This document shows positions 1-9,560 of a DNA stretch of 22,921 bases, piece after piece. Numbering within the stretch: position 1 is the first letter of the stretch; every line of letters starts with the position of its first letter. The stretch is taken from contig QZLH01000005.1 in NCBI GenBank assembly GCA_003833135.1, positions 180,395 to 203,315 of the forward strand, read 5' to 3'. Source of the DNA: Oehlia diaphana. Lineage: Eukaryota; Glomeromycota; Glomeromycetes; Glomerales; Glomeraceae. The notes under the pieces are model-generated. The model saw only the letters and a program-made list of their open reading frames with translations, did not search any database and was not told the DNA's origin. A program made the translations under genes and the position numbers.

Positions 1-130
1 GGTTAACAGGTCATTCAGGTTATATTGATGTTACAACCTGAACTGAAACTGAATTGAAATTGCTAAACCTGACCTGATAAATTCAGGTCAACCTGTCAGG
101 TTACCTGAATTTGGTCAACCTGTTCGGAAC
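1..130. repeat. ACCTGA / TCAGGT interspersed short-repeat cluster
   Basis: Within the first 130 bases the words ACCTGA and TCAGGT recur many times in both orientations, with near-copies such as CCTGAACTGAA and TCAACCTG. They are not in a strict tandem register. No reading frame is maintained. It looks like the end of a dispersed low-complexity repeat that continues beyond the left edge of the window. No function can be assigned. Confidence 0.6.
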
Positions 131-780
131 TCTAAATTTTGCTATAGGGTTATAGTAAAGATTTTAAGAGATTTGATTGGTTAATTTGTTATAGTAAGAG
201 GAAATTTATTATAGTTATCTGAAAAATTCATTATATCAAAGGTTCATTATATTAAGGTTTAATTGTAATAATGATTTTGATGATGATTATTATAATAATG
301 ATTATGATGATGATTTTGTTAATGATTATATTAATGATGAATCTGAAGAATCTTCAAAAGATAATAAAACAAATAATTGTAAATAAAAAGAGTATAGTTC
401 ATTAAACAGAAAAAGTAGTGAAGAAAAAAAAAAAAATAGCATTGAGCTTACCAATATTCAAATTGTATTTCTTCTGCTAAATATAATATCAAATTTTTAA
501 CTTATAGATGCCAGTATTATTCAAAATTTTAAAGTATTTGTTTACTAGGATGAAAACAAAAAACTGTTATGAACTGAAATAAAAATTGAAAAAAAAAATT
601 ATACTAATTGATAATCATTGAATAATATTTACATGAATTGACAAATATTCACATAATTAATTTTTTTATAATACATAAACATATATTATTGTCATTTGCT
701 TCGCTCTAAACAAATAATTAAAGTTTATAAAATGAATTTATTTATAATTATTGAATAAGATTAAATATAAGCAACTATAT
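130..780. other. AT-rich stretch, one Asn/Asp-rich low-complexity frame
   Basis: No gene can be supported here. Around 266-386 a GAT/AAT-rich microsatellite-like stretch gives a plus-strand frame rich in Asn, Asp and Tyr. It then reads DESEESSKDNK and stops at TAA (384-386), without an upstream ATG in frame. It could be the acidic tail of a lost gene or only a trinucleotide repeat. The rest is poly(A) runs and AT-rich sequence. Confidence 0.35.
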
Positions 781-905
781 GTTCAAACATTTAATTGAAC
801 AATTTAATCAAGATGCTGATATGCATAAGTAAGTATTTTTTTACTTTTTTTCATATTTATTATTTTTATATAAAATCACTAATATTTACTTAATATTAGA
901 AATAA

Positions 906-1109
906 CTGGTCTGAAATCTGTGCCAGGTTAGTGTTGATCATAACTATAATAGAAAGAAGTGATATTTACGCATCACCTGATTACATGCAGCCATAAGTTC
1001 AAAACACTAAGTATCTGAGGGACTTAGAATTTTTTTAGTGCCAAAAATTTATTTGTTACCGTTATTTGTCACTGAGATCAACACTAACTTGGTACAGGTT
1101 TTAGACATG
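906..1109. mobile_element. MITE-like element with 34-base terminal inverted repeats
   Basis: Bases 906-939 and the reverse complement of 1076-1109 match at 28 of 34 positions, with the inner 12 bases (GTTAGTGTTGAT) identical. Four of the six mismatches are transitions, as expected of an old insertion. The roughly 136 bases between the arms hold no reading frame. Size and structure fit a non-autonomous DNA transposon. No clean target-site duplication was seen, so the exact ends and the superfamily are unresolved. Confidence 0.6.
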
Positions 1110-1179
1110 CTTAAATAAGCTATTGAAAAATGTAGAACAGCAAACTATATATCATTGCTGAGATAAACCCAGAATTGTA

Positions 1180-1580
1180 TCCAATTCTAATTCTGAATCA
1201 ATTCAAGAAACTTGAGTTGCTATACAATGAAAATTGGGTATACTTGTTAATGAAATTCTGAATACACTTCTAACAATTTTTATTAATAATGAAATCTGAA
1301 ATGGTTTGGTAAATTATATTTATTATGATCAAACTTCTCCACCTACTAAAGAAATTTTAATTGATGAATAAATCATAAAAATGGTGTAAGATTATGATAA
1401 AGAAACACTTGCTAATACTAATAATGAAAAGAAACCAATTCCAAAAGTTTTACCAAAGGAAGTTCTTGATGCAATCAATAAAGTAATTCTCTTTTATGAA
1501 TAACTATCTATTGAAATAGATTTAAAATGGATGATTTTAAAGTTTTTAGACGTTATATTTTAGATTTAAAAGTACATTAT
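1180..1580 (+). pseudogene. decayed transposase C-terminal fragment, pogo/Tigger-like
   Basis: The plus-strand frame from 1180 reads through several stops. It passes a segment ending YYDQTSPPTKEILIDE, then a stop, then IIKMV, a stop, DYDKETLANTNNEKKPIPKV, and a segment resembling LPKEVLDAINKVI. The order (an 'lTdeqIv..v' helix, an acidic linker, then 'eAldal..vi.f.e') matches the acidic C-terminal tail common to pogo/Tigger DDE transposases. The stops lie where Gln or Trp would be expected. A one-base shift near 1525 leads to a FKVFRRYIL-like end. The DDE core is not visible; sequence upstream is taken by the inverted-repeat element at 906-1109. Family assignment is by recalled pattern only. 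Confidence 0.45.
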
Positions 1581-1876
1581 ATTACATCTTTATAACAAAA
1601 GTCAAATGAAGATTATTTTTTTCTAATTAAACCAATTTAATTAATATTGTATAATGTTTAATTATTTGCAATATAAAATATATAATTACATCTTAATTTT
1701 ATAATAAATATATCTAACAGTTAATAAAATTGATACATTACATGTTTCTTATAGTTTTATTTATAAATAATTTTTTTTAACTATAGTCACATCTCATCAT
1801 AGTCACCAAATATAAAATGTTCTAAATGTGACTGTACTACTTAATTAAATTTAAATTGATTCATATAAAAAGCAAT

Positions 1877-3255
1877 ATGACTAAGTCCAATAAAATATTA
1901 ACTCCCAAATATTTGGATTGGCATACTAAATTAAGTGGATTATCAAGCGTTTTGACAGATAAGATTCATTTCAATTTATACAAAAAATATCAAAGAAAAA
2001 TGGAACTTGAACTATAGTAATTATCAGAAGGTTACCTTCTTATAAATTTGAAGTCAAAAAACAAAATATCTGATTTATTTTTTTCTGGACAATGTAAAGA
2101 AAAAGGGCCTATTACTTTTAAAGTCAAATCTGATCAAGAGTTAATTAACAAATCCATCTTAGAGCATTTCACATATTTGAAATTCCAAAATAGCTTTAGG
2201 AGAATTGATAATTATAATTTTATATCTCCTCAGCCATAAAGCTTACCATATCCTATTTGTGATAGATTACATAGCTCATGGTACTGTGAAAATAGGAATC
2301 AGTTCCCTTATGATTCTGAATTAATGAAGTTGTATTTCTAAGATAAGTTGGAATATTGTCTTACTTGCAAAACTTCAAGCAATAAATTCAAATTTATGAT
2401 TATAACCATATAAAGGCATTGTTATATAGTAAAACAGTATGAACAAAAATATTATTTTTTTATTTACAATCAATAAAGCTAAAGCATATTAAATGCAATA
2501 TATTTGTATGTCAATATCTAGTATGTGTTCTCAATCAGTTTTTCATCCAGATCAGTCCAGACCTGAAAAATTTTGATAAATGTGCAGTATCATTAGGATA
2601 GATCACCATGTATTATGGGAAAAAGTCATAATTTATTCTTGAAGTTTCCCACATATACTCAAGCTTTTGCATGTATTAATAACTACAAAGTTCCCTTGTT
2701 GATCCAGGAACATGCTCCCAGTGTCTATTATGATCTTAAGGAGTATTTGTTGATCTGATTTTCATGATGAATCATAATAACGTAATTTCACCCAAGATTT
2801 ATTCCAAAAATCGATCCTTAAACCCACCACAAATCATATAAAAGGCGAGGCCTTATTTAGTGAATCTCTTTATCCACCTTGTACAAGTAATGCAAAAACA
2901 AAATACAAGCTTACCATCGATATCATTAATCAATTTATTTCTCAAAGAATAAGAGAAAGGTATGTTAGATTTGATTCTAGGAAAACTTGGTTTTTCTCAA
3001 AGCCTTTCTGATCTTTATTAAATAGCAGCTTGCTACTTCAATAAACAAATTATGATCCAATTGTATTAGCCATCAAAACTTTTGGAGTTCATACAAACAA
3101 TGTCCTTTTAGTTGAATATAAAAAACTGGCTCTTTATTAGAATCAAGATTCAAGACACATATTTTTATATTTATTTAGATGTTATTTTATTAGAGTATTG
3201 CTAAATATTATTGCTAGTAATTGTCATCCTACCAGGATTAAGATAGAATTTTAGG
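1877..3255 (+). pseudogene. unrecognised multicopy-type gene, broken by stops and frameshifts
   Basis: An ATG at 1877 opens a frame (MTKSNKILTPKYLDWHTKL...) that stays in register for more than 500 bases, through the 2048-2239 segment. It is interrupted only by TAG, TAA, TAA and TAA. It includes a CxxC pair (YCLTCKT) near 2365. Further downstream, in shifted frames, coherent peptide continues. One part is around 2650-2760 (FACINNYKVPLLIQEHAPS), another at 2800-3010 (GEALFSESLYPP, then VRFDSRKTWFFSKPF), and the last at 3055-3250 (TFGVHTNNVLLVEYKKLALY). I do not recognise the family. The long, regular, lysine-rich frame indicates former coding, and the breaks indicate it is dead. Confidence 0.5.
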
Positions 3256-3269
3256 TAGAATTAAAATGT

Positions 3270-3515
3270 TATGAAATTTCGCCCATTAATATTTGCTAAT
3301 ACTGGTGCGGTGAAAATCACCTGCAATGAGATTTAATAATGCTCTATCTATTATACTTATTTTACTTTGACCTGTTGAATTGTTTGTTGTTGGAAGTTCC
3401 GAAACTCGTCAGAGAGGTTGTAACCTTGCAGAATCCACTGAAAAAGCGCGTAGGTTGTTAGTGTACCGGTGAATGCAATTAAGTATTAACCAAATCATAT
3501 GCTCACATCCTTTTT
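3270..3515. other. transition zone between AT-rich and GC-richer sequence
   Basis: No gene is seen. Base composition shifts here from very AT-rich to more balanced. A 13-base near-palindrome, GGTGAAAATCACC (about 3309-3321), could form a 5-base stem. It may mark the edge of a repeat element, but no partner end was found. Confidence 0.3.
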
Positions 3516-3518
3516 GGA

Positions 3519-4212
3519 AGAATCTCTGAAATCGACTTTTTCAATGACATCCTCCCATGAATAACGAATTTTATGACGTTTTCTGGCATCCATAATATTC
3601 GGGTTCGATATCTAATGTATATAGGAATTAAATTCACGTTTCAAAAAATATTAATAAATGCACAACTAACATTACCTTCTTCACAGTTAGCGTGGTCGTG
3701 GTTGAAATCAGAAGGCAAGATGGATGGTGGGCTATGATCTTGATTGATTCTTGCATTCGCGGACGCTAATATTGTACGCTAACGTTGCATATCAAACATC
3801 AGCAATGACGCAAAAGCAATATAAAATTAAGTATTATACTAACTTTACTTGGTGGGTAGCCATCTGTACTTTAGCAAGTTAAATTAATAGCCTCGCTAGC
3901 TCTAGACACAGATGCATATACTGACTTCTTTTTCTTTCGTTAAATGTTGCATAATCTGTGTTTCACTTTTCTCATTTCGAATACGAATGCTATTCCAATA
4001 GTCCCTTACTGAGTTAGAATTAATAAGTTCGTTAAAATTTACCAGAAGCTTTCCAGTTTTCATGGACTGTTTATTGTTTTCAGATTCTATGCATTATATA
4101 GGACGTTTTCCGCTTGTTCCTTTTGAATGAAAGGAAGATCTATCTTCCTAAAAAATTTAATAATGGTAAAATTTTCATCCAGTATAATTTCTTTCAATGA
4201 TTCTATATAAGC
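3519..4212 (-). pseudogene. multi-exon gene fragment, unrecognised family
   Basis: On the minus strand a coherent exon starts after a CCAG acceptor at about 4213. It reads AYIESLKEIILDENF then FFRKIDLPFIQKEQAENVLY before an in-frame TAG. A shifted frame continues through a segment near 4060-3930 containing VRDYWNSIRIRNEKSET. After a probable intron (about 3844-3783) comes a segment with INQDHSPPSILPSDFNHDHA, ending NCEE. A 64-base GTAATG...TTAG intron (3612-3675) joins it to DIEPEYYGCQ in correct phase. The tail resembles HKIRYSWEDVIEKVDF. At least one stop and two frame changes make it a pseudogene. Intron structure implies a cellular gene rather than a transposon. Confidence 0.5.
3612..3675 (-). 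other. spliceosomal intron in the 3519-4212 pseudogene
   Basis: The sequence begins GTAATG and ends TTAG on the minus strand. Its removal joins ...CEE and DIEPEYYG in one frame (GAA GAA G|AT ATC GAA). It is 64 bases long, like the introns of the intact genes in this window. Confidence 0.5.
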
Positions 4213-4401
4213 CTGGATAAAAAAATAAATATATTAATATAATGAACCAATTCAATAGCGATGAACAATAATTGTGAATTCGACACGAACCATGATGTCT
4301 AAAAAAAACAATATTAAAAAAAAACACGGATAAGTAAATCCTTGATTAACTTTGAACCGCCAATTTATTTTTAACCTGAAACTTTCTCTGGATAATATAA
4401 G

Positions 4402-4600
4402 ATCGCTACAGTATACAGCTGTTTCGCCAACCAAACCAGAGTAAGACGTACCACTCAGGTTTTACAGGCCGGGGAGACACCGGATTTAAGAACTAGAACC
4501 TAATATTATCTTTTAAAAATCGCTATATAGCCACTTCGCCAACAAAACCGGAGAAAGACGTACCGCTCAGGTTTTACATGTCGGGGAAATGCCAGGTTTG
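4402..4600. repeat. two direct copies of an ~85-base unit, 117-base period
   Basis: Copy one (about 4402-4490) and copy two (about 4519-4600) share ATCGCTA, TTCGCCAAC, AGACGTACC, CTCAGGTTTTACA and CGGGGA, in the same order and with small differences. The starts are 117 bases apart. In between is AT-rich filler. This looks like an old tandem duplication or a fragment of a satellite. It lies between the two stretches of minus-strand coding relics at 3519-4212 and 5129-5445. Confidence 0.65.
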
Positions 4601-5128
4601 CAAAGAAAATAATACTTAACTCAATTTAGATGAAATTGGACGCGCCGAATGATTTTTAAATTGTGATTTTGTGTAACGTTACATAAAGATGTCCAGACTC
4701 CTAAGTAGTTCTGCCTTTTATTATCCTGATTTTTGTGCAAGAATGCAGATTGAAATTTTCATGATAACTTTCGAATGCAATTAATTTTGAAAAAAATTTT
4801 TGATGCAAATGCCCGAAGTGCGAAATTTTATTAATTTTTCAGATATAAGTATCAAAAAAAAAATATATGATGCTATCAAAGAGGGAGGAAGTACGCGAAT
4901 CCTAGGCCATTTAATGCGAGTTTGCTCTCACGTTTACAAAAAATATCTATAACTAATTTGTTTCTACTTCTATTGCTAATTACTTGATCTTCCCCGCACT
5001 CTTTTTCTATACTAGATTTTCGAATAAATTATCCCACCTATATTTACAGAATTTTTGTCTATCTCTCCCAAACACACAAAACATTATTTCTTGAAAGAGA
5101 ACTTCTCTGAGATTAATAAATTTCGAAC
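4601..5128. other. no gene seen
   Basis: AT-rich sequence with scattered GC. Neither strand holds a frame with coherent composition. A 12-base palindrome, TGTAACGTTACA, lies near 4672-4683. Nothing else is supported. Confidence 0.4.
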
Positions 5129-5445
5129 CTATAGTATAATTACGGAAGTATTAGCAACTAAGTTAAAAAAATAATACAATAACGATTTACACTTACCATC
5201 ACGATTCATTTTCACATAATTCCATTCCGCCTCATACGCAAGATATTTATTGCTTAATTTTTTCTGCGTACGACGATACTGCGCAAAGTAAGAATTCGGC
5301 ACATGAAGATGCTTATATAGGATAAAATTTTTGATGCTGTGCCGTTGCATGTGATGAGATTCATGTGAGTAATTTCACTGCGTCTATTGTACGCGTGATG
5401 ATGGTCAAATATTTCCAAGAAGAGCAATATGACCGAAATTTTCAT
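5129..5445 (-). pseudogene. exon-like fragment of an unrecognised gene
   Basis: The minus-strand frame ending near 5197 reads NSYFAQYRRTQKKLSNKYLA, then YEAEWNYVKMNRDG. It meets a GTAAGT donor at 5196, so this is probably the 3' part of an exon; the residues after it to the stop at 5129 would be intron. Upstream, a different frame (EIFDHHHAYNRRSEITHMN) suggests another break. It may be the 5' part of the same gene as 3519-4212, but the donor phase does not match the 4212 acceptor directly. An intermediate exon, or a different gene, must be assumed. Confidence 0.35.
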
Positions 5446-5456
5446 GGATGTTCCTA

Positions 5457-5845
5457 AATATATCTGCAGCTAATGCACCTTGTTGTAAATTAGGACAAGG
5501 CTTCTACAAATACTAGCACCATTGTACTTTGCTGCATTGTATCTTCATACAAGCCCAACTCAACTAAGGTCATTTCTTTTGGAACAGCAAATTCTGATAC
5601 AAATACTGTAATATCAAATGGATGTTCCTCCTGATTGTTTTGTTGGTATTGGGTGTTCTGATTCTAATAACAATAACTTTCCTCCTTGCAATGCAGCTAA
5701 TATTTCAACATATATAATGAATATTTCTGGAACAGAATTATGTAATAGAGTTCCACAAAATCAGCTTCCAGTAGAGTTTGCTGCTGGATTTAATTTAGAC
5801 CTCCGGAAGCTTCAAATTGCAGTGCAAGAAGTTATAAACATATAA
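5457..5845 (+). pseudogene. Cys-rich fragment, possibly from a secreted protein
   Basis: Three plus-strand frames follow one another. The first, from 5457, reads NISAANAPCCKLGQG. The second (5500-5634) runs to a TGA and contains TSTIVLCCIVSSYKPNSTK and then VISNGCSS. The third (5618-5845) opens with DVPPDCFVGIGCSDSNNNN and ends with AAGFNLDLRKLQIAVQEVI. The composition (Cys, Asn, Ser, Thr, Pro; no Lys-rich stretch) suits an extracellular, disulphide-bonded domain, but no signal peptide or known family is recognisable. The N A A N I S / S A A N A P similarity hints at an internal repeat. Two frame changes mark it as broken unless unseen splicing joins them. Confidence 0.35.
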
Positions 5846-5849
5846 TTTT

Positions 5850-6570
5850 ATAATAAAATATAAATAGAAAAAATCTTTATTGCGTTATGTTTTGTATTAT
5901 ATATTAAGAATATAATGTATCTTAATTTTACTAGACATCTTAATTAATCATTTTTTAAATTTTTAGCTTAATATTAATTCTTAATAAAAAAAATGTCTTT
6001 ATTAATATGTCGTTGAATATGGCATCGATTCTGAGAAATTTTTAATCGTTATTGAGACTTCTTTTAATTATAGATTTGCAGAAGAAAACCATAATTCTTA
6101 AAGTTTTGTGAACTTTCATCTTTTTCGAATTTATGAGAAAAAAAAGTGTTGATTTGTAAAAAGTCATTGCGTTATGTTTTAGAAAGCCATTTGAGTTCTA
6201 TATAGGAAAATTAAAATAAAAATTTTTGTCTATAAAATTTGAGCATATATTATTATGTAGAATTTCTCAATCGAAGCTAATTGTAGATAAAATTGAATAA
6301 ATGATCGACAAATGATCGTCAAAATTTTGATAAAATAGGAATGTCCGCCATGCTGGCTACGCGTCTAAATGTAAATCTAACATCTACATAACGTGTCTGA
6401 TTTGCATTCAAATGAATGCCCTTAGACCTAAACTGACCTTGAACTTGGGAAACATATTTGAAGTTAACTGAGTTGTTGTTGCGCAAGAAATATCAATTAA
6501 ATCACGGATTACAAGAGCTTTTCGCCTTTTGTTCAAATTATTCATAGCTCTAAGAGCGGTTTGGCTTAAA
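5850..6570. other. gene-free stretch with a 16-base direct repeat
   Basis: No coding region is supported. The word ATTGCGTTATGTTTT occurs at about 5879 and again at about 6167, in the same orientation and about 290 bases apart. It could be the remains of a repeat element. The part from 6400 to 6570 lies just downstream of the coiled-coil pseudogene and probably includes its old 3' flank. Confidence 0.3.
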
Positions 6571-6571
6571 A

Positions 6572-7160
6572 TTAATCGTCGACGAGGTCCTCGTCGGATG
6601 ATGTTTCGTCGGTGAGAGTACATAATTCAGGCTCTTGGTAGTTAAAATCTCCGTTGTCCAGATCCTCTTCTTGTAGATCTTCGTGTGAACTTCTTCTTGT
6701 AAGGCTCTTCTAAAAAAGTTGGCGAGATGTTCCAAGGGAGTGATCTTTCCTCTGCAAAAAGGAAAGAGTCCAATGATCTTTTCATCTGATGGCTTGGAAT
6801 TGGCAGGTACTGTTTCATTTGCTATTATGGAGTCTTGTATGTCAGCAGGTTTTTCGGGAGAGGAATACTTTCGCGGTTGGTCAGCAAAGGTGGAATCTTG
6901 TCTAACTTCACGACTTTGGCCTTAAGTTCAGCATTCTCAGAATCACGTCTGGCATTTTCAACATCACGTCTAGCATTCTCGGCGACAGTATCTATTCTAG
7001 CCTTTCTAATTCCACTTTCTATTCTTGAGCTCGGCCCTTAGCTTTGTAATCTCATCCTTAGCTTCGTCATACTTGGCCTTAAACTCAGCATTCTCAAGCA
7101 TAAGTGTGGCGTTTTCCTGCCTAAGTAAGTCAATCTCGGATGCAATTTTCGAAAATATTT
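6572..7160 (-). pseudogene. coiled-coil protein fragment with acidic C-terminus
   Basis: On the minus strand the N-terminal part reads IASEIDLLRQENATLMLENA, followed by heptad-like EFKAKYDEAKDEITKLRAEL. That is a predicted coiled coil in which ENA/ELKA repeats recur around 7120-6910. Downstream, in shifted frames, come a Ser/Pro-rich linker and PLEHLANFFRRALQEE. The end, at a TAA (6572-6574), is acidic (YQEPELCTLTDETSSDEDLV). At least three frame changes are needed, so it is not functional. The architecture resembles a very abundant Rhizophagus family with 'ELKARIAELE' coiled coils (recalled, not checked). Function unknown. Confidence 0.45.
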
Positions 7161-7344
7161 TATTCACTGTACACTTGCATTCAAAATAAAAAATATTATC
7201 ACGTGTTTACCTGATCTTGGTTCAGGAAGTTTTGCCAAGAAAAATTTTAATTAATACAGAAGTAAAAAATAAATACAAAGTTCGGGACAGCGTCCTTGAT
7301 ACATGTCATCTATGTTAATATACATGCGAAGCGCCTACGGCCGA

Positions 7345-8301
7345 TTATTTTTTCAAGCGATACCCCTTTATCCTAACTCTCTTCCTATCTGATTCTTCCT
7401 CTACAAATGCCCTGTCCTTCAACAAGCCAGTGATTATGCCTAAAACCTTCTTCACCCTTTCGCAACGTTTGATATTCTTCGGAGTTCTCGTCCAAAGATT
7501 CTTCGGCAAATTCAATGCTAAAAGGCGTCTTACTCGCCTGTAAAATTTCACCCGAAGAATAGAGGAGAAAATGCCAGTCCCTGGCAGATGTCACAACAGT
7601 CAAAATAATCATAACTACCACGCTTCCGTTTTCTCTTATTCGTTTCATACGAACTTTCGAGTTGCTTGATATTCTCTGTGAAGCCTTCTGTTAATTTTTG
7701 CTGGACCTTATCCTCCGTAATGCAAATAAGGTCTTCGGATTCCTACGAGTTTACATTGGCAGTACGTTATAATAGGAAATAGGAGGATCGGTAAAAAAAT
7801 ACAAGGGAATCTTACCTTGATTGCATAGTCAACCCGTCCACAACTTTCATCCCCAATTATTTCGTACTCAGGCCTCATACTAAATTTTTTATACGTGACA
7901 TCTTCTGCGATACGAAGGGCAGTATGAATATAGTTGAAACGTACTCGTTACGCATGGATTCAAAACTTGTCATCATCAACGTTCCATAACTCTGAAGTCG
8001 TATCAGCCATACAGAGCACGAAATGCTTATTATCATCTTGGATTTCGTGTAGAATTGCGGTTTGAAAAGCGGTATTACCTCTGTCCCTCAGAGACAAAGT
8101 TAAATTTCGCTAACACCTCCTTCAAACTGCGGTACGTCGAAAAAGCCCTTAATTTCTTCTCCTTACATTCCTTGACGAAGTCTGCAAGCTTTACGGCAGG
8201 CCCACCAGGCATTCCATAATCCCGAAAATCTTGTTTGCTCAACTTGAGGCTGTAGCAGAGGTGGAAGTAGAAGCTGGTGTATTAGTTTCAGAGACAGACA
8301 T
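7345..8301 (-). pseudogene. PD-(D/E)xK nuclease-like multicopy family member, broken
   Basis: The minus-strand ATG at 8301 begins MSVSETNTPASTSTSATASS. After a shift comes QDFRDYGMPGGPAVKLADFV followed by KECKEKKLRAFSTYRSLKEV. Later comes a segment ending ESCGRVDYAIK. A clean intron (7743-7815) then joins it in phase to ESEDLICITEDK. The Asp of RVDY followed by E-x-K in ITEDK is the spacing of the PD-(D/E)xK nuclease core, also known from Crinkler-type effector C-termini; this is inference. The C-terminal part contains DWHFLLYSSGEI and ends VRIKGYRLKK with TAA at 7345. At least four frameshifts are present. I recall many intact relatives in Rhizophagus, without an assigned role. Confidence 0.55.
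7743..7815 (-). other. spliceosomal intron inside the PD-(D/E)xK-like pseudogene
   Basis: The minus strand begins GTAAGATTCC and ends CGTAG, 73 bases in all. Removal joins GACTATGCAATCAAG to GAATCCGAAGAC in one frame, between the candidate catalytic Asp and the E-x-K motif. Its survival shows that the locus descended from a normally spliced gene, not from a retrocopy. Confidence 0.6.
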
Positions 8302-8522
8302 AGTGTTACGTTTTTATAGGGATATTTTGGCTCGGGCAAAAAAAAAAATTGTATTACGTAGATAAAAATTTATTCTGGGAAAATCAAGCGTTAATATACG
8401 ATTTTATGTCGCACAGGCATTGCATCATTACACGTGTCCCGCTTCATGTACATTCGATAAAATAATACTACTTTATTTATGAAATAAATCGGCTTATAAT
8501 ACACAAAATTGCGAATATATAA
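8302..8522. other. spacer, probably promoter side of one relic and 3' flank of another
   Basis: No frame of note. It lies between the start of the 7345-8301 pseudogene and the end of the 8523-9560 pseudogene. Both run leftward, so the spacing is that of two neighbouring genes on one strand. Confidence 0.35.
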
Positions 8523-9560
8523 CTAGTTTAAATTTCTCCTCGGAAGTTCACTTTCTGATTCGCTAGAGCCCAGTATCCTCGGGATCATCTTGGATAAAAT
8601 CTTTTTTATATAGATCAAAGTTTTTTTCTTGTAAATTTGCCCAACCTTTCTGATTTCGCTTCCCAATTCTTCAATGGTTGCAGTTACTAAAAGGAAAATA
8701 TTTTCAACAGCCTCATCCCAAATAAATCAGTTGAGGTGAATTTTACTAGAGTTGGAAGACATCTTGCTTTCCTAAATATATGAGCCCATAGTGAGAAAAA
8801 CTCGTTCGCATGTACTGTAAGCATAACTTTTGGCATATACGCACCTTAAAAAATTCGCGGGAAAGTTGACTGAATTTCCACATACCTCTACATGCTTTAT
8901 ATCTTGTTGGGAAAAAGTTAAGGAGGTATGAGGCGTAATTAGTATTGTCGTCTGACGCCAAGAGTTCCATGAAACACACGCAAATGGAATCTTCATACCT
9001 TTTCACATGGAGATCTTCGCAAGACATGTAGTTGGCTTAACGTCTGGCGAACTCGAAATTGCGAGTCCTTCGGCCCTTCATAACATATACTTTTGTCGTC
9101 AATATGACAGGTCCTGTGTCACGCCTAGACCTTCTTTCACATTTTCTCACATTTGTTTGGGGAAAAAATAAAGAATAAAGGTTAATATGTTTCTTTTCGA
9201 ATGTATATGCAAAATTCCTTATTTTTGGTCGCACAATCTGTGGCTCAGCAAAAAATCTTCCGAGCTTGTGATCTCTGCTCCGGACTCCCAGATATTCACT
9301 CAAATCGGGGTAATCGAACACACCTACTGTCTTGTTTTTTATTTTAACAGTGATTAAACAGTTGCCCGATCATATGTGTGCACATATTTACTCGGATTAC
9401 ATAGTGGCATATACTGCGTGGGGTTAGTAGTGAACTTACCCATTGTCTTACGTTGATTATTTCCCCTCCCTTGTTTGCTTCGGCATTGCGGGCCCTAATA
9501 ACTTAGCCTGATAGCATATCTTGATAGGTATCTTTTTTCGAATGAATATGAGAAAAAAAG
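8523..9560 (-). pseudogene. unrecognised spliced gene, decayed
   Basis: Coherent minus-strand peptide begins with VIRARNAEANKGGEIINVRQ, followed by a GTAAGT donor near 9437 and a CAGTAG acceptor near 9330. The next exon starts FDYPDLSEYLGVRSRDHKLG, continues with RFFAEPQIVRPKIRNFAYTF, and runs to a stop at 9037. After a frame change, 9027-8746 has LLASDDNTNYASYLLNFFPT. Near 8690-8525 come ATIEELGSEIRKVGQIYKKK and an acidic end (SSESESELPRRNLN) with TAG at 8523. The order and strand suggest one gene of about 300 residues with at least one intron. I cannot name the family. Several frame changes make it a pseudogene. Confidence 0.45.

Noticed and set aside
1877..3260. Alternative genetic code with TAA/TAG read as Gln
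   Set aside because: The stops at Gln positions made this tempting. However, many Gln codons in the same frame are still CAA/CAG, TGA also interrupts the neighbouring fragment, frameshifts occur downstream, and the two intact genes use CAA/CAG for Gln throughout. Decay by C-to-T change is simpler.
6719..7041. Plus-strand ORFs rich in Ser/Phe/Leu repeats (SRLAFS)
   Set aside because: They are the antisense of the coiled-coil ELKA/ENA repeats on the minus strand.
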